Shown one piece after another: positions 37,592-44,993 of a stretch of 64,000 bases of DNA. The position numbers and the translations under genes were made by a program. Each line of letters opens with the position of its first letter. The stretch's first letter is position 1. The DNA is from Nocardioides sp. W7 (GTDB lineage Bacteria > Actinomycetota > Actinomycetes > Propionibacteriales > Nocardioidaceae): NCBI RefSeq assembly GCF_022919075.1, contig NZ_CP095078.1, positions 3,100,001 through 3,164,000 of the forward strand. Direction: 5' to 3'. The notes below the pieces were generated by a model, which was not told the origin of the DNA, searched no databases, and saw only the letters and a list, made by a program, of their open reading frames with translations.

Positions 37592-37605
37592 TAGAACACG
37601 TTACA
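37592..37605. promoter_or_regulatory. KstR-like operator between hydrolase and wax-ester synthase
   Basis: TAGAACACGTTACA matches TnnAACnnGTTnnA exactly. It is 49 bases before the hydrolase start and 22 bases before the WS/DGAT start. Confidence 0.8.
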
Positions 37606-37627
37606 TTTTCGAGATGAGCGGAGTGCC

Positions 37628-39067
37628 ATGGTGATGGACCGGTTGTCGGGGCTCGACGCGAGCTTCCTCTACCTGGAGACGCACGCGCAGCTGATGCACG
37701 TCTGTGGGGTGATCGTGCTCGACCCCAGTACGGTCCCGGGCGGCTACTCCTTCGCGAGGACGCGGGCCTCGATCGACGCCGGGGTGCGCGACGTCTCGGA
37801 GTTCACCCGCAAGCTCCGTCGCGTGCCGCTCGGACTCGACCACCCGATCTGGGTGCAGGACAAACAGTTCGACATCGAGCGGCACGTGCACCGGCTCGCG
37901 CTGCCCGCGCCCGGCGGCTACCGCGAGCTGATGGACCTCACCAGCCACCTCGCCGGCCTGCCGCTCGACCGGTCCCGGCCGCTGTGGGAGATGTGGGTGA
38001 TCGAGGGGTACGCCGGCGGCGAGCGCTCGGAGTCCGACCGCGCCGACCAGCCCGATCACGTGGTCGTCTTTACGAAGATGCACCACGCGACCGTCGACGG
38101 GGTCTCGGGCGCCAACCTGGTCTCGCACCTGTGCAGCCTGGAGCCCGAGGCGGAGCCGCTCCAGCTCGACGAGCCCGGGTCCTACGGCTCCGATCCCGGC
38201 CAGCTCGCCCTCCTGGGCCGCGGCGTCCTCACGTCCCTGACGCGGCCGCTGAACGTCGTACGCCTGCTGGCGCCGTCGGCGACCATGGTGACCCGCACGG
38301 TCGGGCGGGCCCGCGCCGGCACGGCGATGTCGGCGCCGCTGACCGCCCCGCGCACGTCGTTCAACGGCACCATCACCAGTCGCCGCACGATCGGGATCGC
38401 CGATCTCGACCTGGAGGACGTCCGCGCGATCAAGCGGGCCACGGCCACGACGGTCAACGACGTCGTCCTCGCGATCGCGGGTGGCGCGCTGCGCAGCTAC
38501 CTCGCCGACCGCGACGAGCTGCCCGCCGACTCGCTGCTCGCGACCGTGCCGGTCTCGGTCCACGAGTCGTCGCGGCACGCCCGCGGGGCGAACAAGGTCT
38601 CGGCGCTGTTCACCAGGCTCGGCACCGACGTGGCGGACCCGCTCGAGCGGCTCGCGGAGCTGTCCGAGCACAACCGGCACGCCAAGGAGCACCACAACGC
38701 GATCAGTGCCGACGCGCTGCAGGACTGGGCCGAGTTCGCCGCGGCCCGGACCTTCGGGCTGGCGGTGCGCGCCTACGCCAACCTGCGGCTCGCGGAACGG
38801 CACCCGGTCGTGCACAACCTGGTGATCTCCAACGTGCCCGGCCCGCCGGTGCCCCTCTACTTCGCCGGGGCCCGGATCGAGGCCCTGCACCCGCTCGGGC
38901 CGGTGTTCCACGGCGCCGGGCTCAACGTCACGGTGATGTCGAACGACGGCAAGGTGCACGTGGGGGTCATCGCCTGCCGCGAGTCGATGCCGGACGTCGA
39001 CGACCTGGTACGGCGATTCCCGGCCGAGCTCGCGACCCTCAAAGCCGCCGTGGCTGCCCGGACCTGA
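37628..39067 (+). CDS. wax ester synthase/diacylglycerol acyltransferase (WS/DGAT)
   Basis: The 479-residue protein carries the catalytic HHATVDG (HHxxxDG, about residue 155) and late PGPPVPLYFAG and HGAGLNVTVMSNDG stretches typical of the family. It esterifies acyl-CoA to diacylglycerol or fatty alcohols for lipid storage. ATG at 37628, with an alternative at 37634. The shared KstR-like box makes it a candidate for storing acyl groups released during steroid growth. The pairing WS/DGAT with a divergent LipO-like esterase also occurs in mycobacteria (Rv1425/Rv1426c), to my memory. Confidence 0.88.
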   Translation: MVMDRLSGLDASFLYLETHAQLMHVCGVIVLDPSTVPGGYSFARTRASIDAGVRDVSEFTRKLRRVPLGLDHPIWVQDKQFDIERHVHRLALPAPGGYRELMDLTSHLAGLPLDRSRPLWEMWVIEGYAGGERSESDRADQPDHVVVFTKMHHATVDGVSGANLVSHLCSLEPEAEPLQLDEPGSYGSDPGQLALLGRGVLTSLTRPLNVVRLLAPSATMVTRTVGRARAGTAMSAPLTAPRTSFNGTITSRRTIGIADLDLEDVRAIKRATATTVNDVVLAIAGGALRSYLADRDELPADSLLATVPVSVHESSRHARGANKVSALFTRLGTDVADPLERLAELSEHNRHAKEHHNAISADALQDWAEFAAARTFGLAVRAYANLRLAERHPVVHNLVISNVPGPPVPLYFAGARIEALHPLGPVFHGAGLNVTVMSNDGKVHVGVIACRESMPDVDDLVRRFPAELATLKAAVAART

Positions 39068-39072
39068 GCGCG

Positions 39073-39208
39073 ACCCGTCACTTTCTCGGCGTTTTCTGCG
39101 GAGTGTCGTCGCAGCATTGACGGTTCGGTGAGCGTCGTACGACGTCCGCTGAGCGACCCGTCAGTCTTGCCGCGACACGCCGCCAAAAGCGCCGAGAAAG
39201 TGACGGGT
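39073..39208. repeat. 136-bp inverted-repeat element after the WS/DGAT gene
   Basis: Perfect 19-base ends (ACCCGTCACTTTCTCGGCG at 39073-39091 and its complement at 39190-39208) enclose about 98 bases. Inside, GTGTCG...TGACGG pairs with CCGTCA...CGACAC and GTCGTACGAC sits near the centre, so the whole piece can fold into one long stem. It lies between convergent genes and could be a small non-autonomous mobile element (MITE-like) or a bidirectional terminator. No coding capacity is seen. Confidence 0.6.
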
Positions 39209-39260
39209 GGGCATCCCAAGGCCAGGTGGTCTCCCAGGCCGGGTGGGCTCTCAGGCCAGG

Positions 39261-40184
39261 TCAGGAGACCTCGCGCGAGATGTCCCTCCGGCGGGCGTGC
39301 ACGGTGGTCGCCGCCTCGACGAAGGCCGGGACGAACTTCTCCGCCTCCAGGACGCAGGCGGCGTGCCCGCCGTCGACGTCGTGGACGGTCGCCCCTGGGA
39401 TCGCCCGGGCGAGGGCGTGTTGGCGGGCCGGGGGGATGACGTGGTCGCGGCCGGTCACCACCACCGCGGTGGGGACGTCGATCCGTCCCAGCCAGGGGCG
39501 GGAGTGGTGGCGGCCGAGCGCGGCGAGCGCCTGGCCGACGGCCCACGGGCTGGTGCTGCGGAACTCGTGCATCGCCCAGTCGTGGATGTCGCTCGGCTCC
39601 AGGGACAGGGCGCGGGCCGCGGACCGGGCCGCGCGCACCGCCGTACGCGACCGGGAGACGCTGCGGGTGCCGAGCATCGTGGCGCCCATGCCGGCGAAGA
39701 ACACCTGCTCGGCCAGGTTCAGCCGGAACCGGTCGCTGGTCGCGGCGAGCACCAGGCCCTGCACGCGCTCGGGGTGCTGGCGCCAGACCCGCTGCGCGAC
39801 CACGCCACCCATCGAGTACCCGCCCACCACGGCGCGCTCCAGCTCCAGCACGTCGAGCAGGGCCGCGACGTCGTCGGCGCAGTCGTAGAGCGAGAACTCC
39901 GGGCTGTCGATGCCCTGGCCGTGCCAGCGCTGGTCGAGGGTGACCACCCGGAAGCGCCGGGAGAGCGGCTCGACCGCGGGGTACCAGGTCAGCAGGCCCG
40001 TGCAGCCCAGGGCGTGCAGCAGCACGATGGTCGGGGCGTCACGATCGGGTCCGGGGGTGTCCGTGACGTACGTCGTGCCGCGGCCCGCCAGCTCGATCGT
40101 GCGACCCCGCGGGATCCGGGCCCAGGGCAGGTAGACCCGGCGCAGCAGCTCACGCGGGGACGGCAGGGGCACAGATGGCACCAT
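39261..40184 (-). CDS. alpha/beta hydrolase
   Basis: The 307-residue classical hydrolase has an oxyanion region LLHALGCTGLLTW, a nucleophile elbow GGYSMGGVVAQ and a late VTGRDHVIPP (Asp) and DGGHAACV (His). It has no signal peptide. Substrate is unknown; possible roles are thioester or ester cleavage in steroid catabolism. GGGAGGT precedes the ATG at 40184. The KstR-like box at 40221 lies 36 bases upstream and is shared with the side-chain operon. Confidence 0.82.
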   Translation of the reverse strand: MVPSVPLPSPRELLRRVYLPWARIPRGRTIELAGRGTTYVTDTPGPDRDAPTIVLLHALGCTGLLTWYPAVEPLSRRFRVVTLDQRWHGQGIDSPEFSLYDCADDVAALLDVLELERAVVGGYSMGGVVAQRVWRQHPERVQGLVLAATSDRFRLNLAEQVFFAGMGATMLGTRSVSRSRTAVRAARSAARALSLEPSDIHDWAMHEFRSTSPWAVGQALAALGRHHSRPWLGRIDVPTAVVVTGRDHVIPPARQHALARAIPGATVHDVDGGHAACVLEAEKFVPAFVEAATTVHARRRDISREVS

Positions 40185-40220
40185 CGGGTGACCTCCCTCG
40201 GCCTGGCTGCCGCTTCAACA

Positions 40221-40234
40221 TAGAACACGTTACA
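40221..40234. promoter_or_regulatory. KstR-like operator of the side-chain operon
   Basis: TAGAACACGTTACA matches TnnAACnnGTTnnA exactly and is identical to the box at 37592. It is 40 bases before the fused acyl-CoA dehydrogenase and 36 before the divergent hydrolase. Confidence 0.82.
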
Positions 40235-40274
40235 GTTCCGCCCGGGAGCGACCCCAGGCGATGAGGAGACGGAC

Positions 40275-42479
40275 TTGAGCTCGGACGGTTTCATCCAGGC
40301 TGGTGCGGAGTCGGCGGAGTCGCTCGACGCGGTCCGCTCGGTGATCCGCGAGGCCCTCGACCGGTCGGCCGACTGGCCGGCCCTGGCCGCCGCGGGCCTG
40401 CTCGGGCTGCCGGTCCCGCCGACGTACGGCGGCGAGGGGCTCGGCCTGGCCGAGGTCGGGGTGCTGCTCCGCGAGACCGCCGCCCGCGCCGTCCACCTGC
40501 CGATCTGGGAGACGCTGTGCTGCGGGGCGCTGACCCTGGCCGCGCACGGCACCGACGAGCAGCAGGCCGAGCTGCTCCCGGGGGTCGTCGCCGGCGAGAT
40601 CGTGCTGACGCCGGCCCTGCGCGAGGTCGGCACGGCCAGCACCGCAGCACCGGCGACGACGTACTCCGTCGTCGACGGGCGGGGCACGGTCAGCGGCCGC
40701 AAGATCGGTGTCTCGTACGCCGAGGACGCGGCCCGCCTGCTCGTCACGGTGACCGTCGACGGCCGGCCGGCCGTCGCACTGGTCGACCCGAGCGGCCCCG
40801 GGGTCCAGCTGCTCCCGTCGACCACCTCCAGCAAGGAGCCCCAGCACACCGTCGTCCTCGACGGCGCCCCGGGCGAGCTGCTCGGTGACGGTGCCGACCG
40901 GCTGCTCGGCGACCTCGCGGTCGCCGGCCTGGCACTCACCGCCGCCGGCGTCGTGACCGGAGCCCGCGACCTGACCGCGACCTACATCAAGGGCCGCGAG
41001 CAGTTCGGGCGCGCGCTGGCGCAGTTCCAGGCGGTCGCGATGCAGATCGCCGACGTCTACATCGCCTCGCGCACGCTCGACCTGGCGGCCGACAACGCCG
41101 CCTGGCGGGTCGTGCAGGGCCTCGACGCGACCGACGACCTCGCGGTGGCGGCGTACTGGGTCACCACCGAGGCGCCGCAGGCGCTGCGGATCTGCCACCA
41201 CCTGCACGGCGGGATGGGCGTCGACGAGACCTATCCGCTGCACCACTACTTCTCCTGGGCGACCGACCTGGCCCACGCTCTCGGTGCGCGCGCCGAGGAC
41301 GTCCCGGTCGAGAGCCCCGCGTCGAAGAACCTCGAGCTCAGCAAGGCCCAGCGCGACCTGAAGGCCGAGCTGCGCAGCTACTTCAGCGGCCTCGCCGACG
41401 ACAACGAGCACCGCGACATGGGCGTGGACCGTCACGGCCCGACCTACCAGCGCGTCGTCCGCCAGATGGGCGCCGACGGCTGGATGGGTGTCGGCTGGCC
41501 GAAGGAGTACGGCGGGCACGGGCTCGGCGAGGTGGAGCAGACGATCTTCGCCAACGAGGCGCAGTACTCCGACGTGCACCTGCCCGCGGTCACGCTGCAG
41601 ACGGTCGGACCGACCCTGATCCGCTACGGCACCGCGAAGCAGAAGGACCTTTTCCTGAAGCGGATCCTCGAAGGCGACGTGCACTTCGCGATCGGCTACA
41701 GCGAGCCGGACGCCGGCACCGACCTGGCCTCGCTGCGCACCACCGCCCGCCGCGACGGCGACCACTTCATCGTCAACGGCCAGAAGATGTGGACCACCGG
41801 CGGCCACCAGGCCGACTACGTGTGGCTGGCCGTGCGCACCGACCCCGACGCCCCGAAGCACAAGGGCATCTCGATCCTGATCGTGGACACCACCGACCCG
41901 GGCTACTCCTTCACCCCGATCATCACCGCCGACGGCTCGCACCACGTGAACGCGACGTACTTCAACGACGTCCGGGTCCCGGTCGACATGCTCGTCGGCG
42001 AGGAGAACCAGGGGTGGAAGCTGATCACCACCCAGCTCAACCACGAGCGGGTGATGCTCGGGCCCGCCGGCCGGATCGAGGGGCTGCGCGACCGGGTCGC
42101 CGAGTGGTGCGCGAAGGCAGGGGTCCTCGACCGCCCCGACGTCCGGCAGGTGCTCGGCCAGACGACAGCGGTGTTCCGGGTCAACGAGCTGCTCAACTGG
42201 GAGGTCGCCCGCGCCGGCGCCTCCGGCGAGGTCTCGGTGGGCGACGCCTCGTCGTCCAAGGTCTTCGCGGCCGACCAGGTCCAGCACCTGCTGGCCGCCC
42301 TGGTCGGGCTGGTGCAGAAGTACGGCGACCCGGCCGACCCGGAGACCGACCACCTGCTGGCCTACCTCGACGGGCAGGCCAAGCGCAACCTCGTGCTCAC
42401 CTTCGGCGGCGGCGTCCAGGAGGTGCAGCGCGAGCTGATCGCGATGTTCGGGCTCGGTCTCCCGCGGGTGCCCCGATGA
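40275..42479 (+). CDS. fused acyl-CoA dehydrogenase, FadE28-FadE29 (ChsE1-ChsE2)-like
   Basis: The 734-residue chain contains two acyl-CoA dehydrogenase domains. The N-terminal one (about residues 1-345) has KGREQFGRALAQFQAVAMQI and HHLHGGMGVDETYPLHHYFS. The C-terminal one (about 350-734) has GYSEPDAGTDLASLRTTARR and NQGWKLITTQLNHERVMLGP. In M. tuberculosis FadE28 and FadE29 are separate subunits of an alpha2-beta2 enzyme that dehydrogenates the three-carbon side-chain CoA; lengths add to about this size. Gene order (FadE28/29, ChsH2, ChsH1, Ltp2) matches that operon, so a fusion is inferred. TTG 40275 follows GATGAGGAG; a close alternative start is not obvious. Confidence 0.85.
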   Translation: MSSDGFIQAGAESAESLDAVRSVIREALDRSADWPALAAAGLLGLPVPPTYGGEGLGLAEVGVLLRETAARAVHLPIWETLCCGALTLAAHGTDEQQAELLPGVVAGEIVLTPALREVGTASTAAPATTYSVVDGRGTVSGRKIGVSYAEDAARLLVTVTVDGRPAVALVDPSGPGVQLLPSTTSSKEPQHTVVLDGAPGELLGDGADRLLGDLAVAGLALTAAGVVTGARDLTATYIKGREQFGRALAQFQAVAMQIADVYIASRTLDLAADNAAWRVVQGLDATDDLAVAAYWVTTEAPQALRICHHLHGGMGVDETYPLHHYFSWATDLAHALGARAEDVPVESPASKNLELSKAQRDLKAELRSYFSGLADDNEHRDMGVDRHGPTYQRVVRQMGADGWMGVGWPKEYGGHGLGEVEQTIFANEAQYSDVHLPAVTLQTVGPTLIRYGTAKQKDLFLKRILEGDVHFAIGYSEPDAGTDLASLRTTARRDGDHFIVNGQKMWTTGGHQADYVWLAVRTDPDAPKHKGISILIVDTTDPGYSFTPIITADGSHHVNATYFNDVRVPVDMLVGEENQGWKLITTQLNHERVMLGPAGRIEGLRDRVAEWCAKAGVLDRPDVRQVLGQTTAVFRVNELLNWEVARAGASGEVSVGDASSSKVFAADQVQHLLAALVGLVQKYGDPADPETDHLLAYLDGQAKRNLVLTFGGGVQEVQRELIAMFGLGLPRVPR

Positions 42480-42967
42480 GTGGGACCCACGAGCGGATCA
42501 TGGCCGAGGCCGAGCGGATCATGGCCGAGGGCGAGGCGAGCGAGTCGCAGGCGCCGTACCCCGTCAACCAGGCGACCATCGGCACCTGGCTGGACGCGAT
42601 GGGCTACGACAACGAGCGCTTCCGGCAGGGCGAGGCGCCCCCGTCGATGGCCCAGGTCTGGACGATGCCGGGGCTGGGCCGCAAGCGGCCGCCGGAGGAC
42701 CCGCTCAGTCGGATGACCGACTTCCTGACGGCGGAGGGCTTCACGGCCGTGCTCGGCACCAACTGCGAGCAGAGCTACGAGCGCTACCTGCGCGTCGGCG
42801 AGCAGGTGCGGGTCACCAGCGCGCTGGACGCCGTCGTCGGGCCGAAGCGCACCGCGATGGGCGAGGGCTACTTCGTGACCTCGCGCAACACCTGGTACGT
42901 CGCCGACGAGATCGTCGCGACGATGCTGTTCCGGGTGCTGAAGTTCGTCCCCAAGGAGCAGTCTTGA
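42476..42967 (+). CDS. chsH2: MaoC-like enoyl-CoA hydratase subunit (N-terminal half of ChsH2)
   Basis: The 163-residue protein is a hot-dog-fold MaoC-like half (TDFLTAEGFTAVLGTNCEQS, YERYLRVGEQVRVTSALDAV). It lacks the D-x4-H catalytic pair, as expected for the structural partner in ChsH1-ChsH2 hydratase. In M. tuberculosis ChsH2 this domain is fused to a DUF35 domain; here the DUF35 part is a separate downstream frame. The ATG overlaps the acyl-CoA dehydrogenase stop (ATGA). The first 20 residues contain a small direct repeat (ERIMAEAERIMAEGE). Confidence 0.8.
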   Translation: MSGTHERIMAEAERIMAEGEASESQAPYPVNQATIGTWLDAMGYDNERFRQGEAPPSMAQVWTMPGLGRKRPPEDPLSRMTDFLTAEGFTAVLGTNCEQSYERYLRVGEQVRVTSALDAVVGPKRTAMGEGYFVTSRNTWYVADEIVATMLFRVLKFVPKEQS

Positions 42968-43407
42968 GCGTCCGCCCAATGATGAACCGCGACTCCCAGT
43001 TCTTCTGGGACGGCACCGCCGTCGGGGAGCTGCGGATCCAGCGCTGCAACGCCTGCGAGGCGCTGCGCTTCCCGCCCGGGCCGGCCTGTCCCGACTGCGG
43101 CGCGTTCGACCGCGGCCACGTGGTCGCCGCCGGCACCGGGACCGTCTTCTCGTACGTCGTGCACCGGCACCCGCCGGTGCCCGGCAAGGAGCTGCCGATC
43201 GTGATCGCGCTGGTCGACCTCGACGAGGGCGTGCGGATGGTGGCTGAGGTGGTGGACGCGGTCTCCGACGAGACGGGCGACGCCGAGATCGAGATCGGCA
43301 CGCGGCTGCGCGTCGACTTCAACCGGGTCGACGACGACCTGACCCTGCCGATCTGGCGTCTCGATACGCCTCGTCCCTCGGCTACTCGACGACCGGAGGA
43401 CGTGTGA
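42964..43407 (+). CDS. DUF35 OB-fold/zinc-ribbon protein (C-terminal half of ChsH2)
   Basis: The 147-residue protein has a rubredoxin-like zinc ribbon CNACEALRFPPGPACPDCG (two CxxC pairs, about residues 23-41) and an OB-fold. DUF35 subunits bind and activate thiolase-like aldolases; here the partner is the Ltp2-like protein encoded at 43781. The TTG at 42964 overlaps the MaoC stop by four bases (TTGA); ATG 42979 is an alternative. The last 15 residues (LDTPRPSATRRPEDV) are encoded by a REP-like palindrome at 43357-43394. Confidence 0.8.
   Translation: MSVRPMMNRDSQFFWDGTAVGELRIQRCNACEALRFPPGPACPDCGAFDRGHVVAAGTGTVFSYVVHRHPPVPGKELPIVIALVDLDEGVRMVAEVVDAVSDETGDAEIEIGTRLRVDFNRVDDDLTLPIWRLDTPRPSATRRPEDV
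43357..43394. repeat. REP-like palindrome read as the C-terminus of the DUF35 gene
   Basis: The imperfect palindrome begins CGTCTCGATACGCCTCGT and ends GGCTACTCGACGACC, related to the GGTCGAGTAGC...GTGTCGAGACC element inside pyrC. It encodes the final residues of the DUF35 protein. Confidence 0.6.
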
Positions 43408-43784
43408 TGAACCCCGGAGACCAACTCCCCGAGTGGCGGCTGCCGCTGACCCCGACGACGATCGTGAGCACCGCCATCGCGACCCGCGACTGGCAGGACG
43501 TCCATCACGACCGGGACATCGCCCAGGCCGCCGGCTCTGAGGACATCTTCATGAACATCCTGACCACCAACGGGCTGGTCGAGAGGTACGTCGCCGACTG
43601 GGCCGGCCACGACGTCCAGCTGAAGGGCATCGCGATCCGCCTCGGCGCGCCGGCGTACCCCTACGACACGCTGAGCTTCCGCGGCAGCGTCGAGTCGGTC
43701 GAGGACGGCGTCGCGGTGATCGCGGTCGTCGGGTCGGTGTCGCTGGGCGAGCACGTCACCGGCACGGTCAAGGTGGCGGTGTGA
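43407..43784 (+). CDS. chsH1: MaoC-like enoyl-CoA hydratase subunit, ChsH1-like
   Basis: The 125-residue hot-dog-fold protein has the hydratase-2 catalytic pair: Asp29 and His34 in TRDWQDVHHD (D-x4-H). It pairs with the MaoC half of ChsH2 to hydrate the side-chain enoyl-CoA of steroids. GGAGGA lies just before ATG 43407, which overlaps the DUF35 stop by one base (TGATG); a GTG at 43404 is an alternative. Confidence 0.85.
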   Translation: MNPGDQLPEWRLPLTPTTIVSTAIATRDWQDVHHDRDIAQAAGSEDIFMNILTTNGLVERYVADWAGHDVQLKGIAIRLGAPAYPYDTLSFRGSVESVEDGVAVIAVVGSVSLGEHVTGTVKVAV

Positions 43785-44947
43785 GCGGGCTGTCGCGGAA
43801 GGCCGCGATCGTCGGGATCGGCGCGACGGAGTTCTCCAAGGCGTCCGGCCGCTCGGAGCTGCAGCTCTCGGTGGAGGCGGTACGGCACGCGCTGGCCGAC
43901 TGCGGCCTCACGGTCGCCGACGTCGACGGGCTGACGACGTTCACGATGGACACCTCCTCGGAGATCGCGGTGGCCCGCGAGCTCGGGATGAAGGAGATGC
44001 GGTTCTTCAGCCGGATCAACTACGGCGGCGGCGCGGCCTGCGCGACCGTCCAGCAGGCGGCGATGGCCGTCGCGACCGGGGTGGCCGACGTGGTGGTCTG
44101 CTACCGCGGCTTCAACGAGCGCTCGGAGAGCCGGTTCGGGCAGTTCTCGGTCGCGGCCGCGACGCAGATCAACACCAACGGCCTCGACAACGCCTGGACC
44201 TACCCGATGGGGCTCGGCACGCCCGCGGCGACCGTCGCGATGCAGGCACGGCGCTACATGCACGAGTACGGCGCCACGTCGCGCGACTTCGGCGCGGTCG
44301 CGGTCGCCGACCGGAGGCACGCCGCGACCAACCCGAACGCCTTCTTCTACGAGAAGCCGATCACCATCGAGGACCACCAGGCCTCGCGGATGATCGCCGA
44401 CCCGCTGCACCTGCTCGACTGCTGCCAGGAGTCCGACGGCGCGGTCGCGCTGGTCGTGGTCTCGGCCGAGCGGGCCAAGGACCTGCGCCAGACCCCGGCG
44501 TACGTCGCCGCCGCCGCGCAGGGGAGCGGCGCCGACCAGTTCGTGATGACGTCGTACTACCGCGACGACATCGGCATCCCCGAGATGGGCGTGGTCGGCC
44601 GCGAGCTGTGGCGCCAGTCCGGGCTCGGGCCGGCCGACATGCGGATGGGCATCCTGTACGACCACTTCACGCCGTACGTCCTGATGCAGCTGGAGGAGCT
44701 CGGCTTCTGCGGTCGCGGTGAGGCCCCCGACTTAGTGGCCGACGGCCGGATCGAGGTCGACGGCGCGTTCCCGCTGAACACCCACGGCGGCCAGCTCGGC
44801 GAGGCCTACATCCACGGCATGAACGGCATCGCCGAGGGCGTCCGCCAGCTCCGTGGCACTTCGGTCAACCCGGTCGACGACGTCGAGCACCTCGTCGTCA
44901 CCGCCGGCACCGGCGTCCCCACCAGCGGCCTGGTCCTCAGCCGCTAA
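43781..44947 (+). CDS. ltp2: thiolase-like steroid aldolase, Ltp2-like
   Basis: The 388-residue protein is thiolase-fold (AAIVGIGATEFSKASGRSEL, INYGGGAACATVQQAAMAVA, FPLNTHGGQLGEAYIHGMNG) but lacks the active-site Cys pair of true thiolases. This is the state of Ltp2, which with the ChsH2 DUF35 domain removes propionyl-CoA from the hydroxylated side chain by retro-aldol cleavage. Length matches Ltp2 (about 386 residues). The GTG start overlaps the ChsH1 stop. It is the last gene of the operon; a hairpin at 44951 follows. Confidence 0.87.
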   Translation: MSGLSRKAAIVGIGATEFSKASGRSELQLSVEAVRHALADCGLTVADVDGLTTFTMDTSSEIAVARELGMKEMRFFSRINYGGGAACATVQQAAMAVATGVADVVVCYRGFNERSESRFGQFSVAAATQINTNGLDNAWTYPMGLGTPAATVAMQARRYMHEYGATSRDFGAVAVADRRHAATNPNAFFYEKPITIEDHQASRMIADPLHLLDCCQESDGAVALVVVSAERAKDLRQTPAYVAAAAQGSGADQFVMTSYYRDDIGIPEMGVVGRELWRQSGLGPADMRMGILYDHFTPYVLMQLEELGFCGRGEAPDLVADGRIEVDGAFPLNTHGGQLGEAYIHGMNGIAEGVRQLRGTSVNPVDDVEHLVVTAGTGVPTSGLVLSR

Positions 44948-44950
44948 GGG

Positions 44951-44981
44951 GCCGAGTCAGCACTAGTAGTGCTGACTCGGC
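44951..44981. terminator. bidirectional hairpin between Ltp2-like and LLM genes
   Basis: GCCGAGTCAGCAC and GTGCTGACTCGGC form a perfect 13-bp stem with loop TAGTA. It lies three bases after the Ltp2 stop and 12 bases before the convergent LLM stop, so it may end both. The same core recurs at 59259. Confidence 0.65.
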
Positions 44982-44993
44982 GTCGTGGGCGGG

